A stretch of 62,133 nucleotides of DNA from an uncultured Collinsella sp. GTDB lineage: Bacteria > Actinomycetota > Coriobacteriia > Coriobacteriales > Coriobacteriaceae. The notes below the pieces were generated by a model, which saw only the letters and a program-made list of their open reading frames with translations, did no database searches and was not told the DNA's origin. The DNA lies in assembly GCA_959601045.1 (NCBI GenBank), contig CAUGNZ010000010.1, positions 1 to 62,133 of the forward strand, written 5' to 3'. The position numbers and the translations under genes were made by a program. Each line of letters opens with the position of its first letter. Within the stretch, counting starts at the first letter, position 1. Below are positions 8,801 to 17,774 of this stretch, one piece after another.

Positions 8801-10066
8801 CTCGTCCTGCGGGTCCTCGTCGGAGCTTGGCGCAGGCTCGGGCTCAGGTGCAGGCTCGGGCTCCGGTTCCGGCATGGGCGCGGGCTCGGGCTCAGGCACG
8901 GGCTCGGGCTCGGGCGCAGGCGCCGGCGCCGCAGCGGAATCGGATACGGGCGCTGCGTCGGCGCTAAAACCAGCCGGAGCAGACTTCTTCTCAAACGGCA
9001 GCACAAAAGTCAGGACGTCGTCCTTGTCCTCGTCGGCCCACTCGCTTGCGTAGCGCGCAACCCAATAGCCAACGGCACGGTGCTTGAGCATCTTGCCAAA
9101 GACCGTGAGGAATACCGTGACAAACGCCGTCAGCACCAAGAACAATACGAGCGTGATGCCACCGCCGGTAACAAGCGCCTCAATAGCCGTAGGACGGTAG
9201 TAGTAGCTATACATACCGACAGAGGCAATGGTGCCAAAGACGAACGTCAGGATCCAGGTGACAACGTTGGCGACCAGGCCCGTCAAAAACTCGGGAAGGA
9301 ACGAAGCGCAGAACAGTTTGGTCTTGTTGTGCTTAAAGGCCGCCCAGACCTTATCGAGCGAAAACGCGCTCTCGACACGACCGGTCACCGCAAAGTGCAT
9401 CACGGCAATGTCGGCGAACATCTTAAAGAAGACCCCCAAGACCGCCGTGGCAATCATAGCCAGGACAAGCAGGCCAAGCGAGCCGAACAGCGCTGCCTCG
9501 AGTGCATAAGAGCCGTAATACGAATACGAGCCCGCGGCGCCAATTACCACGCTCTCCACCAGCGAAAGCACTACACCGATAACGGGAATGGCAGCGATAA
9601 CCTCGAGCACGACCGAGATAACGCTCGAAAAGACTCCGAGGCCAAACGACGTGGAACGCATGAGTGGACGATCCATACCGTCATCAACCTTGAGCGACAG
9701 ATCGCGACCCCACTCAATACCAAAGCCGGAACCACACACGCTCGCAATGCAAGCTGCCAAAAAGCCGATGGCAGCCGCGATACCGCCGATAACGGGAATG
9801 AACAGCACGAGCACCGACACAACACAAATCAGCGCCGGCAAAAAGGCGATCTGGCACACGCGCTGCAGCACGCCCGGCGTCTTGGTCATGTCCTCAAACG
9901 CCTGAGCCACACAGCCCTTGGACGCATTCGCCACGGGCGGTTGCGGAACAAACTGCTGGGGCTGACCCTGAGGGGCAGAGGCTGCGGCACCGGCATTGGG
10001 GGCACCACACGCACCACAGAACTTATCGTTGTCGCCCATGGGGGCACCACACTGCGAACAGAACAT
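8798..10066 (-). CDS. Zinc-ribbon polytopic membrane protein
   Basis: 422 residues from the ATG at 10066, preceded by GAAGGG at a 9-base spacing. The N-terminus is a zinc ribbon (CSQCGAPMGDNDKFCGACGA, residues 3-22), followed by a Gln/Pro linker, then several hydrophobic segments between about 75 and 370. The C-terminal 45 residues are an acidic Pro-Glu repeat (PEPEPVPEPEPAPMPEPEPE). The arrangement fits the zinc-ribbon-plus-DUF4013-type membrane proteins, but I cannot fix the family. Function unknown. The C-terminal repeat is encoded by GGCTCGGGCTC-type direct repeats (about 8830-8930) and could vary in length. Confidence 0.7.
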   Translation of the reverse strand: MFCSQCGAPMGDNDKFCGACGAPNAGAAASAPQGQPQQFVPQPPVANASKGCVAQAFEDMTKTPGVLQRVCQIAFLPALICVVSVLVLFIPVIGGIAAAIGFLAACIASVCGSGFGIEWGRDLSLKVDDGMDRPLMRSTSFGLGVFSSVISVVLEVIAAIPVIGVVLSLVESVVIGAAGSYSYYGSYALEAALFGSLGLLVLAMIATAVLGVFFKMFADIAVMHFAVTGRVESAFSLDKVWAAFKHNKTKLFCASFLPEFLTGLVANVVTWILTFVFGTIASVGMYSYYYRPTAIEALVTGGGITLVLFLVLTAFVTVFLTVFGKMLKHRAVGYWVARYASEWADEDKDDVLTFVLPFEKKSAPAGFSADAAPVSDSAAAPAPAPEPEPVPEPEPAPMPEPEPEPAPEPEPAPSSDEDPQDE

Positions 10067-10216
10067 CGAGATCATCCCTTCGTATCTTGAGCGAATCATC
10101 TGGATCGCAAACGATGTCTTTAGCATCATTATCACCCAATGTGGGGACAAATACTCCAACATGACGCATTTGCAATGCGCAGGGCGCTATTCGATTGTTT
10201 GATAAGCTCGACCGCG

Positions 10217-11239
10217 TTAGTTCGTTCCGCGGAAACCCTTGCCGACGATCTCGGAGCTGTCGACGATCGTGATAAAGGCACCCGGATCGATCTCGCGAGC
10301 GTAGCGACGCAGCTGCACGGCCTCGCGACGACTCAGCACGCTCATGATCACCGTCACGCACTTGCCCGAGAAGGCGCCGTAGCCGCGGCTGATAGTCGCC
10401 GTGCGGTTGAGATGTTTGACGATAAACTCCTCGACCTTAAGGGGCTCGGAGCAAATGACCGTGCAGACTTTGCGCAGGTGAATGCTCTCGATGGCCTTGT
10501 CGACCACGAGCGTCTTGGCAAACAGGCCAAGCACGCAATACAGACCGACGCGCGGGCCGTACAAGAAGGCCGCGATGGTCACAATGCCGATATCGACCAA
10601 CAGCAGCGCACGGCCGATCTCAAGCGTGGTGCGACGTTTGAGGATCATGGCGAGAATGTCCGTGCCGCCCGTCGAGGCACCAATATCAAAGACGATAGCG
10701 CTGCCGAGCGCCGGCAGAATCACGGCAAAGCACAGGTCGAGCCACATATCGCCCGTCATCGAGACATCGGTCGGAATAAAGAGCTCAAACAGCGAAACAT
10801 AGGCGGACAGCGCAAACGAGGCAAAGACACTCCACAGGATTGCCTTGCGCTCCAAAAAGATAAAGCCCAGGATGACGAGCACCGCATTGATAATCCACAT
10901 AAAGACGCCGACGGGCAGGGTCGGGAACAGCGTGGACAGAATGACCGACACGCCCGAGGTGCCGCCAAAAGCAAAGTGATTAGGTGTTTTAAACGCAACG
11001 ATGGCAAAGGCCGTGAGGATCAGGCCCAAATTGAGCTCGGCAAAAAAGCGCGGAAAGCCCGGCTCCTGGCTGCGCTTGCGACCAGCACGCTCGCCCCGCT
11101 CGATAACATCGCGATCGACCACGCGCTCCATCGGCACTACGGGAGGACGATGCACCTCCTCGGCAGCACGCGACGCCGCCTCTGCCGCAGCGGCCTCAAT
11201 TGCCCATGCCTTGCTTTCTGTTTCGTGTTCGTCGGCCAT
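10217..11239 (-). CDS. YitT family membrane protein (DUF161/DUF2179)
   Basis: 340 residues. An N-terminal charged stretch of about 65 residues precedes five or so hydrophobic segments containing the family's conserved FGGTSGVSVILSTLF and GGTDILAMIL motifs, then a cytosolic DUF2179 domain (about 255-340, ICSEPLKVEEFIVKHL onward). YitT-family proteins are poorly characterised inner-membrane proteins; no transport substrate is established. Start ATG at 11239 follows GAGGGG. It stands alone between the zinc-ribbon gene and the asp23 cluster. Confidence 0.85.
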   Translation of the reverse strand: MADEHETESKAWAIEAAAAEAASRAAEEVHRPPVVPMERVVDRDVIERGERAGRKRSQEPGFPRFFAELNLGLILTAFAIVAFKTPNHFAFGGTSGVSVILSTLFPTLPVGVFMWIINAVLVILGFIFLERKAILWSVFASFALSAYVSLFELFIPTDVSMTGDMWLDLCFAVILPALGSAIVFDIGASTGGTDILAMILKRRTTLEIGRALLLVDIGIVTIAAFLYGPRVGLYCVLGLFAKTLVVDKAIESIHLRKVCTVICSEPLKVEEFIVKHLNRTATISRGYGAFSGKCVTVIMSVLSRREAVQLRRYAREIDPGAFITIVDSSEIVGKGFRGTN

Positions 11240-11353
11240 TACGGCAACCCCTCGTTAACAATTTGGAAACAATGCGCCCATTAGAGTAACGCGGAACGTG
11301 GGGATTGCAACCCCTAGTTAGACGAGCGGTATGACTACATCGGGAGCGTACAA

Positions 11354-11393
11354 AAACGGCCGGCCACGCTTTTGCTTGCGCGGTCGGCCGTTT
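11354..11393 (-). terminator. Terminator downstream of asp23 cluster
   Basis: AAACGGCCGGCC on one side and GGTCGGCCGTTT on the other form a strong stem; on the minus strand it is followed by TTTTTGT. It lies downstream of asp23, beyond the GGGACAG element. Confidence 0.65.
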
Positions 11394-11410
11394 AACGTTT
11401 TCGCAGATAA

Positions 11411-11448
11411 AACCTGCCAAAACAAACCTGTCCCCTTTTGGAAGGTTA
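11411..11448 (-). repeat. GGGACAG hairpin element at asp23 stop
   Basis: AACCTGCCAAAA (11411-11422) pairs with TTTTGGAAGGTT (11436-11447). The minus-strand loop reads GGGGACAGGTTTG. The TAA stop of asp23 (11446-11448) is formed by the first bases of the element. Confidence 0.75.
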
Positions 11449-11967
11449 TTCGTGCTGGCTGGTGCGGTGCTCGTACTCCTCGGGGGTGATGACATCCTCG
11501 ATGCGCAGGTTGACGCCTGCCACCTCAAGGCCGGTCATCGCGGCAAGACGCTCGGTGACGCGCGCCTTAACGTCGTCAAAGATCGCAGGCGCATAGGCGC
11601 CGTACTCGATGATGACCGAGATGTTGACGACCACGCGGTTGTCGTCGGTGACCTCGACCGTCACGCCCTTGGTCAGGTTCTCGGCACCAAACTGCTCCTG
11701 CACAAAGTGCATGAGGTTACCCTTCATGCCCAGAACGTGCGGCACCTCGCGGGTGGCCATGGCGACGATTTTCTCGATCACGCCGTTGGAATAGGTGAGC
11801 GAGTCCTCGGACTCGTCCGCTTCCTCGTCATCCTCATCCGTATCGGACTCGGCCTCTGTCTCGGCGAGGGACTGACCTTCGAGTTCTACATCCTCAGCTT
11901 CGGAGACGACCGCCTCGTTCTCCTCGAGCTCGGTATCGGCTACATCGACCTTCGTATTAAAAGCCAT
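11446..11967 (-). CDS. Asp23/Gls24 family envelope stress protein
   Basis: 173 residues. The first 55 are highly acidic (EENEAVVSEAEDVELEG and a DTDEDDEEADESED run), followed by the Asp23 domain (about 60-165) with NGVIEKIVAMATREVPHVLG and VEVTDDNRVVVNISVIIEYG. Asp23 proteins form a submembrane layer tethered by AmaP and respond to envelope stress. It is the last gene of a three-gene minus-strand cluster with DUF2273 and AmaP-like genes, the arrangement found in Firmicutes. The ATG at 11967 follows AGGAGGAACC. Confidence 0.88.
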   Translation of the reverse strand: MAFNTKVDVADTELEENEAVVSEAEDVELEGQSLAETEAESDTDEDDEEADESEDSLTYSNGVIEKIVAMATREVPHVLGMKGNLMHFVQEQFGAENLTKGVTVEVTDDNRVVVNISVIIEYGAYAPAIFDDVKARVTERLAAMTGLEVAGVNLRIEDVITPEEYEHRTSQHE

Positions 11968-12011
11968 GGTTCCTCCTTATGCCTGCCGCGGATGCGACAG
12001 TCGAATACATA

Positions 12012-12389
12012 TTAGCGGCCGCTAAACAGACGGCCGAAGAAGTTGACGATCCCGTTCTCGCCGTCGCGAATTTGACCGATCACGGCGCCGATCAGCACGA
12101 AGAATGCAATGACGAGCGTATCCCACAGGCCCAACGTGAGCACCAACACGGCAAGGATAAAGCCGGCGACGGCACCGAGCGTGGTGTTGGGATGACGCAC
12201 AGCATAGCTCCAGATGGCAGCGCCCGTACCCTTGATGAGACCCATAGCCTCGTCAAAATCCGCGGCTGCCGCGTCTTGTAACTCGGTTGCCTCTGCTTTG
12301 GAATCAACAGGTTCGCTCGCCGGCGTAGCGCTCTGGTCAATCGTCAGGCGCGGCGTACGAGCGGTCTTATCTTGATTGGTATCACTCAC
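12012..12389 (-). CDS. DUF2273 family small membrane protein
   Basis: 125 residues starting VSDTNQDKTA from a GTG at 12389; the ribosome site GGAGGTTTCCG precedes it and the start overlaps the end of the AmaP-like gene by 8 bases, indicating translational coupling. Two hydrophobic segments (about residues 65-83 and 88-105) are followed by QIRDGENGIVNFFGRLF, the DUF2273 signature. DUF2273 proteins accompany AmaP and Asp23 and are presumed part of the same membrane-anchored stress assembly. The frame is open upstream but those residues are antisense-like and unsupported. Confidence 0.82.
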   Translation of the reverse strand: MSDTNQDKTARTPRLTIDQSATPASEPVDSKAEATELQDAAAADFDEAMGLIKGTGAAIWSYAVRHPNTTLGAVAGFILAVLVLTLGLWDTLVIAFFVLIGAVIGQIRDGENGIVNFFGRLFSGR

Positions 12390-12927
12390 CGGAAACCTCC
12401 ACGGTCTGGACGGTAGTCTTGGACGGCAAAAAACGGACACGCGCGGTCGTACCCGGCGTGCCGAGCATGGTGTCGCAGGCCTTCTCGATGCGCTGCTGCA
12501 TCGAGGTGGCAAGAGCGGCAACGTCCTTATCATCGAGCGCGATGGCCTCGACCTTAAAACGGACGTGCGAATCGTCGGAGCCTTGGACGCGGGCCTCGAC
12601 ATGCTCGACCATCACGCGGTCGTCGCGCTCAGCAGCAGCCCTGGCACACGAAGAAAGCGCCGCAAGGGTAACCTCGATATTGCGCTCCCCCGCCGGATGC
12701 ACGCAGGACGGCTCGCGACGAGCAAACATCAGGCGGAAGAAGCTTGCCAACACGCCGATCGCCACAACTCCGCCGCACGCCGTGACGACGATACGCGGCA
12801 TGGGGTCGCGCATCAGCAGCATAAAGCGATACGTATACGGCCCCCAAAACTGGCAGACAAGCGTACCCAGCGCCACGATGGTGGCGGCAAGGTACACGAT
12901 CGCTAGGGCTCGTTTGAGTACGCGCAC
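12382..12927 (-). CDS. AmaP-like alkaline shock membrane anchor protein
   Basis: 181 residues with two N-terminal membrane segments (about 7-27 and 45-63) and a cytosolic domain. The layout matches AmaP, which anchors Asp23 to the membrane in Staphylococcus, and the position as first gene before DUF2273 and asp23 supports it. Sequence similarity to AmaP is judged by architecture and context, so the call is moderate. Confidence 0.7.
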   Translation of the reverse strand: MRVLKRALAIVYLAATIVALGTLVCQFWGPYTYRFMLLMRDPMPRIVVTACGGVVAIGVLASFFRLMFARREPSCVHPAGERNIEVTLAALSSCARAAAERDDRVMVEHVEARVQGSDDSHVRFKVEAIALDDKDVAALATSMQQRIEKACDTMLGTPGTTARVRFLPSKTTVQTVEVSGE

Positions 12928-12986
12928 GCGGCGCTCCCTTCAAATCTCGGCTCTCGAAATGCAAAACGGTTCGCATCATTATAAAA

Positions 12987-13024
12987 GAGCCGGGTCCGGT
13001 GCTCTACGCACGCGGATCCGGCTC
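12987..13024 (-). terminator. Terminator of yebC
   Basis: GAGCCGGGTCCGG and CGGATCCGGCTC arms (one mismatch) followed on the minus strand by TTTTATAATG. It separates yebC from the amaP cluster. Confidence 0.8.
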
Positions 13025-13093
13025 ATCTATTCCACGAGGCTTGCATGCTCGCTTCATTATGCCCAGATATGCACGGCTCAATCCGTGCTGGCG

Positions 13094-13900
13094 CTACTCC
13101 TCCTCGAGGGCAGCGATGACCTCGTCGGTCATGTCCATGGTGCTGTAGACGTCCTGGACGTCGTCGAGCTCCTCAAGACGGTCGATGAGGCGCTGAACCT
13201 TCTTGGCGTCGGCGCCGGAGACCTCGGTCGGGGTAGTCGGGACCATGGTGGTCTCGGAGCCCTTGACCTGGACGCCCTGCTCCTCGAGCGCCTTGGAGAC
13301 AGCCATGACGTCGTTGGCAGCAGTCCAGACGATCCACTCCTCGCCGGCATCCTCGTAGTCCTCGCCACCGGCCTCGGCGATGGCCATCATGAACTCATCC
13401 TCGTCACCGGCAGCACCGTTGGCGATCATGGTCTCCTTCTTGGCGTTCTCGTCCAGGATCTCCTTGGCGACGACGATCTGGCCCTTGCGCTCAAACTGGA
13501 AGGCGACGGAGCCGGAGGTGCCCAGGTTGCCACCAGCGTGGGAGAAGGCGGAACGGACATCAGCGGCGGTACGGTTGCGGTTGTCGGTCAGGCAGTCGAC
13601 GTAGACGGCGACACCGGCGGGACCGTAGCCCTCGTATACGATGTTCTCGTAGACGGCGGCGTCAGCACCCGAACCAAAAGCCTTGTCGATAGCGGACTTG
13701 ATCTTGTCCTTAGGCATGGACTGAGCCTTGGCCTTGGCAACGGCAGCGGCGAGGCTGGCGTTGTTCTCGGGCAGCGGGTCACCGCCGAGACGGGCAGCAA
13801 CGGTGATGTTGCGGCTGAGCTTGGAGAAGAGGGCGGAACGCTTGGCGTCCTGCGCGCCCTTACGATGCTTGGTTGTGGCCCACTTAGAGTGTCCGGACAT
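13094..13900 (-). CDS. YebC/PmpR family protein
   Basis: 268 residues, slightly longer than the usual 240-250. Starts with the hallmark MSGHSKWATTKHRKGAQDAK and contains NIVYEGYGPAGVAVYVDCLTDNRNRTAADVR, typical of YebC/TACO1. Members have been described as transcription regulators and, more recently, as ribosome-associated factors easing translation of difficult motifs. The extra length is in an acidic segment (about residues 170-195) and the C-terminus. Single gene with its own terminator. Confidence 0.95.
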   Translation of the reverse strand: MSGHSKWATTKHRKGAQDAKRSALFSKLSRNITVAARLGGDPLPENNASLAAAVAKAKAQSMPKDKIKSAIDKAFGSGADAAVYENIVYEGYGPAGVAVYVDCLTDNRNRTAADVRSAFSHAGGNLGTSGSVAFQFERKGQIVVAKEILDENAKKETMIANGAAGDEDEFMMAIAEAGGEDYEDAGEEWIVWTAANDVMAVSKALEEQGVQVKGSETTMVPTTPTEVSGADAKKVQRLIDRLEELDDVQDVYSTMDMTDEVIAALEEE

Positions 13901-14029
13901 ACGTGTCTCCTATCGGTTTCGACCTAAAGCCCAGCGCAGATGCTCGGGCAATATAAACAAACGTCGTTATGATATACCTACTGGCCTGCAAGATAAACCC
14001 CAAAATGAAGGCGTCGTGATGATGGCCCC

Positions 14030-14079
14030 TTTGGCCCCTTTGGTGCAGCAAAGAAACCTGACCCCAATGCACCAGGTTA
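14030..14079 (-). repeat. GGGAC-type element variant at DUF6020 gene stop
   Basis: TGGTGCA (about 14041) pairs with TGCACCA (14068-14074) and the loop holds AAACCTGACCCC, a variant of AAACCTGTCCCC seen elsewhere. On the minus strand it begins TAACCTGGTGCA, and that TAA is the stop codon of the DUF6020-type gene. Confidence 0.55.
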
Positions 14080-16260
14080 GGACCAGAGGAAGTCGCTGCG
14101 GGTAACGGTGGCGCCGATGGCGAAGGGCATGCAGGCAATGACCGGGTACAGGTAGCGCATGTAGGTCGATCCGTTGCACGGGCCAATCAGGCACACAGCG
14201 AGCACGCCCAACAGCGGCACCCAGATTGTCAGCGCACGCCATGAATGACGACGCAGCAGGTAGACCACCACGGCGATCATGATCCACACATAGGTGGCCG
14301 AGCTCATGGTGAGCGAGATAAACGGGATGCGTTGTACTGCCACGCGATACAGGTTGATCAGGTGGTCGCACCAGCGCACAACCTTGCTATCGACCGGATG
14401 GAAGTCGAAGTACTTGAGATTATCGGGGCGCGCCATAATCTCGGCACTGCGCGCCGTGCTGTAGACCCAGGCATCGCGCGCGCTCGGATAAAAATAACCA
14501 TAGTAGTTATTGATAAGCGCCGAAATATAGCACTCGGGATCCTTCTTAAACATCTGAGCCCATACCTCAAAATAGGCATCGATGTCCTCCTGCGAGGCGT
14601 ATTCGTTAAAGCAATTTTTGACGGCATCCGACTTGTCGGGGTTGTAGCGGCGGCCCAGATTCTCGTACTTGAGCACACGGTCGATCACGGCACGCTCTTC
14701 GTCGGTCACCAAGCCGTCGCAAGGAGCCTCCACGATGGTGCCGTCCTCCTTAACCGTGGGGTTGACACCCGAGTTGAGGCCGTCGTGCTTTTGGACAAAA
14801 CGAGCCGTCTGTTGGAACGGAATCGAGAGGATTTCGCGCTTGGAACCAGGCGTGATGTCGTGCGCCGGCATAAAAACCTTGGTGAAGTACATATTAGAGG
14901 CAAGGCAGAGTGCAAGCACCGCAAGAACTCCCACCCAGCGGAAGCGCGGGATGCCGCCCGAAGGCGCAGTACCAGCCTGCTTGGCTGCGCGACGAGCCGC
15001 ATGCGCGTCCCATGCGCAAAACGCCGCCGCGATTACGCAGGCCGCCAACGGAAAGACCAGGCCTCCATTGCGAAAAAACGTGGAACCCATGGCACCCAGA
15101 GCGAGCAGCAGCCAGTCGTGGCGCGCAAAGAGCGCGGGGGCTTTCTCGCCCGCTCGCTCGACATTGGCATCGCGACGGGGCAGGCCGCAGGCCACGAGCT
15201 TCACTGTCTGCACCAACAGCACCAAAAACGCGTCGGCAAAGAGCACGTCTTTGGTGAGCAGGGCCGCGTAGTTAGAGAACATCGGCATAAACGCAAAGAA
15301 CAGCAGGATCGCACCGCGAACCGGCAGGCTCACGCCCAGTTTGCGCAGCGACGAGATGGAATAGGCCATGCAGGCAGCCGTGATGACAAACTGAGCGCAG
15401 GTATAGATGATGAGGCCCGCGTTAGCGCTGTTGAACAGCGAAAGCCCCAGCTGAACGCACGAGCCGATAATGGCCGTGTGCACTACGGGATGATGCCCGT
15501 TGAGCAGCACGTTGGGGTTGAGTAGGCGCAGGTAATCGCTCGTGCCGTTGGGATAGTTGAACCACTGGCGAATCTGCGCGCCGGTGTCCCCCATAAAAAG
15601 GCCGGGCAGCGAAGCGATGAGCGTGGGCGCCCAGGCGACCATAAGCACCAGGAAGGGCCCGGCAAAGGGATGGACCGAGAGCACGGCGTGAGCCACACGC
15701 CATACGCGGCCAAAGTGCGCCTCCGAAAACGGAATGCGCCGAGAGCTCAGCCAATCTAGACACTCAAAGGCAAGGTAGAAGGCAACGATCGCCAGGAGCA
15801 TCCAGCCCGCGCCGCCAATCCAGGCGCAGATGATGCGAGCTTTGTCGCCAAGGACAATCTCGGCTGAGTCGGTGAGATCGTAGCTGCGACCGAACACCAT
15901 GCAGATGGCGAAGAACAGCGACGGCAGAATGATCGATGGACGCCAGGTGTCGCCACGGCCAAAGAACACGTAGCGAAACGGCAAGGTGAGCAGGCAGGCA
16001 AGCGCAAGCAGCATGACCGCGTCGGTATGGCCGGCAAACGAGAGGAGCACCTCGTAGCACACGTACAGCATGCCCGAGGCTTTGGGGTCAATCGCCAAGA
16101 CTGCGTTGCTCGAGACCGGCGCGGGATCGATAGAAAACGCCGTGGTCGCCAACAGCGCGAGCAAAAATGCGATGAGCGTCTGCTTGGCTGGGTAGCGCTT
16201 AAACCAGACGATGCGGGCAGCGTCGCGCGCAGCCGTTGTGGAGAGGTCGGAATCCTTCAC
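14077..16260 (-). CDS. DUF6020-type polytopic membrane protein
   Basis: 727 residues with about a dozen hydrophobic segments and an extracytoplasmic C-terminal third (about 440-610) before the last three membrane segments. The architecture is that of GT-C-type membrane glycosyltransferases; the conserved GDTGAQIRQWF and NGHHPVVHTAIIG region around residues 225-260 would sit in a catalytic loop. I recognise it as DUF6020-like; substrate unknown. Start is a GTG at 16260 preceded by AGAAAGGC. Likely role in cell-surface glycan assembly (inference). Confidence 0.7.
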   Translation of the reverse strand: MKDSDLSTTAARDAARIVWFKRYPAKQTLIAFLLALLATTAFSIDPAPVSSNAVLAIDPKASGMLYVCYEVLLSFAGHTDAVMLLALACLLTLPFRYVFFGRGDTWRPSIILPSLFFAICMVFGRSYDLTDSAEIVLGDKARIICAWIGGAGWMLLAIVAFYLAFECLDWLSSRRIPFSEAHFGRVWRVAHAVLSVHPFAGPFLVLMVAWAPTLIASLPGLFMGDTGAQIRQWFNYPNGTSDYLRLLNPNVLLNGHHPVVHTAIIGSCVQLGLSLFNSANAGLIIYTCAQFVITAACMAYSISSLRKLGVSLPVRGAILLFFAFMPMFSNYAALLTKDVLFADAFLVLLVQTVKLVACGLPRRDANVERAGEKAPALFARHDWLLLALGAMGSTFFRNGGLVFPLAACVIAAAFCAWDAHAARRAAKQAGTAPSGGIPRFRWVGVLAVLALCLASNMYFTKVFMPAHDITPGSKREILSIPFQQTARFVQKHDGLNSGVNPTVKEDGTIVEAPCDGLVTDEERAVIDRVLKYENLGRRYNPDKSDAVKNCFNEYASQEDIDAYFEVWAQMFKKDPECYISALINNYYGYFYPSARDAWVYSTARSAEIMARPDNLKYFDFHPVDSKVVRWCDHLINLYRVAVQRIPFISLTMSSATYVWIMIAVVVYLLRRHSWRALTIWVPLLGVLAVCLIGPCNGSTYMRYLYPVIACMPFAIGATVTRSDFLWS

Positions 16261-16280
16261 AGTCCAAAGAGCCTTTCTAG

Positions 16281-16330
16281 AAACCCGCCAAAAAGGGACA
16301 GGTTTATTTGGCAGGTTTTATCTGGGAAAA
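16281..16330 (+). repeat. GGGACAG hairpin element upstream of DUF6020 gene
   Basis: AACCCGCCAAAA pairs with TTTGGCAGGTT around a GGGACAGGTTTA loop and is followed by TTATCTGGG, the same flank seen at other copies. Here the GGGACAG strand is plus, facing the next copy 30 bases away. Confidence 0.7.
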
Positions 16331-16359
16331 CGTTACGGTTCTGTCATCGTTGCCCAGCA

Positions 16360-16397
16360 AACCACCACAAAGGTGCCTGTCCCCTTTGTGGCGGTTA
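16360..16397 (-). repeat. GGGACAG hairpin element at lgt stop
   Basis: AACCACCACAAAG (16360-16372) pairs with CTTTGTGGCGGTT (16384-16396), loop GTGCCTGTCCC. A stem subtype different from the CCTGCCAAAA copies but with the same core. The lgt stop TAA (16395-16397) is its first three bases. Confidence 0.75.
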
Positions 16398-17216
16398 GAC
16401 GTCGAGGTAGATGCGCTGGGGGCGATTGCGGTGTCGGGCGAAGATGATGAGCACCAGGCCGGCAATCACGAGCGGCAAACTCAGCAGCTGACCCATGGTG
16501 ATGACGCCGCCCAGCAGATAGCCCAGCTGCGCATCGGGCACGCGCACGAACTCAACCAGGAAGCGGACGATGCCGTAGCCCATCACAAACACGCCCATAA
16601 ACGTGCCCTGGGGCAGCAGCGGTTTTTTGCGGCTGAGCACCTGCAAGATGCAAAAGAGTACGATGCCCTCCAGGAATGCCTCGTAGAGCTGGGAGGGGTG
16701 GCGCGGCATGTCGCCCGCGGTGCCGCCAAAGATCACGCCCCAGGGCAGATCAGTCGGCTTGCCCCACAGCTCGCCGTTGACAAAGTTGGCGCAACGTCCC
16801 AGGCACAGGGCCAGCGGAGCGCCAATGACGGCAAGATCGGCCAACGTCCACTCATCGAGCTTGTACATACGGCACACGAGCACGCCGCCGATGATGCCGC
16901 CCACCAAGCCGCCATGGAAGCTCATGCCGCCTTCGTTGGTGGCAAAGATTTCGAGCGGATGCGCCCAGTAGTAGCCGTCGCCGTAAAAGATGACGTAGAA
17001 CAGGCGGGCGCCAATGATAAGGCCAAAGACCACGCCGACCACGACACTCGTCAGGTCGTCAATCGTGATGTTAAAGCCCCAGCGACGCTGTGTGCGGTAC
17101 ATGACGACCGCCGTGAGCAGAGCGCCGACCACGTAGGCCAGGCCGTACCAGTAGATGGTGATGGGGCCCGCCGAGATCGCGACGGGATCAAGCATATGGT
17201 AGAGGTCGTTGAGCAT
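16395..17216 (-). CDS. lgt: Prolipoprotein diacylglyceryl transferase
   Basis: 273 residues. Membrane enzyme that adds diacylglycerol to the lipobox cysteine of prolipoproteins, the first step of lipoprotein maturation. Multiple membrane segments; conserved YWYGLAYVVGAL near the N-terminus, the H-G-G block MSFHGGLVGGIIGG (about residue 100-113) and the Lgt signature GRCANFVNGELWGKPT (about 138-153). The ATG at 17216 follows GTAGGAGGATCGAT; an in-frame codon at 17276 is unsupported. The lipoprotein component of the ABC importer at 39 kb would be a client. Confidence 0.96.
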   Translation of the reverse strand: MLNDLYHMLDPVAISAGPITIYWYGLAYVVGALLTAVVMYRTQRRWGFNITIDDLTSVVVGVVFGLIIGARLFYVIFYGDGYYWAHPLEIFATNEGGMSFHGGLVGGIIGGVLVCRMYKLDEWTLADLAVIGAPLALCLGRCANFVNGELWGKPTDLPWGVIFGGTAGDMPRHPSQLYEAFLEGIVLFCILQVLSRKKPLLPQGTFMGVFVMGYGIVRFLVEFVRVPDAQLGYLLGGVITMGQLLSLPLVIAGLVLIIFARHRNRPQRIYLDV

Positions 17217-17325
17217 ATCGATCCTCCTACTCCCTACATACAAATGCGGCCGCGGGCCTTGCGCTCGCAGCCGCATATTTGGGCGTAACGTCTATGCGGA
17301 GTATGCCGTCCGCAGCTTTCGCATC

Positions 17326-17604
17326 TTAAAACGGCGCGTACTCGTCGTACAGGTCGTCGGTCTCGCCGGAAGCATTAACCTGCTCAACGCGGGTAACGCC
17401 GGGCACATGCTCCTTCAGGATGCGCTCGATACCCATGGAAAGAGTTAGCGAGCTCATGGGGCAGCCGGCGCAGGCGCCCTGCAGCTCCAACTTGACAACA
17501 CCCTCGTCGTCGACGCCCACATACTCCATATCGCCGCCATCGGCCTGCAGGTTGGGGCGAATCTCTTCAAGAACCTTCTTAAGCAGCTCTTCGTTAACAG
17601 CCAC
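17326..17604 (-). CDS. NifU-like Fe-S scaffold protein (NFU domain)
   Basis: 92 residues, a stand-alone NifU C-terminal domain. NLQADGGDMEYVGVDDEG and the cluster-binding GACAGCPMSSLTL (CxxC with the Gly-Cys-Pro context, about residues 44-56) are diagnostic. Carries [4Fe-4S] clusters for delivery to apoproteins. ATG at 17604 follows GAAAGGAGCCCC. Confidence 0.93.
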   Translation of the reverse strand: MAVNEELLKKVLEEIRPNLQADGGDMEYVGVDDEGVVKLELQGACAGCPMSSLTLSMGIERILKEHVPGVTRVEQVNASGETDDLYDEYAPF

Positions 17605-17720
17605 AGGGGCTCCTTTCTCACAATAACGCGGGCACGCCCGCGGACAGGGGCTATGTTACTACAGCCATGTACCCGCTTAGGCGCCAGCCATGCGTGCGGA
17701 CACGACTTTCACGAGCAGTC

Positions 17721-17750
17721 AATTTGGGACGGGGCTCTTTTGGCTGTTTT
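17721..17750 (+). repeat. Partial GGGAC-type element beside dCMP deaminase gene
   Basis: AATTTGGGACGGGGCTCTTT resembles, on the opposite strand, AATTTGGGACTGGGCTTTTT at 19373-19392. It lies just past the deaminase stop. Confidence 0.4.
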
Positions 17751-17774
17751 GCCGCCAGCTGGCGTTGGCACGCG

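Noticed and set aside
8830..8930. Short tandem repeat as a separate mobile or regulatory element
   Set aside because: The GGCTCGGGCTC repeats are simply the codons of the Pro-Glu tail of the zinc-ribbon protein.
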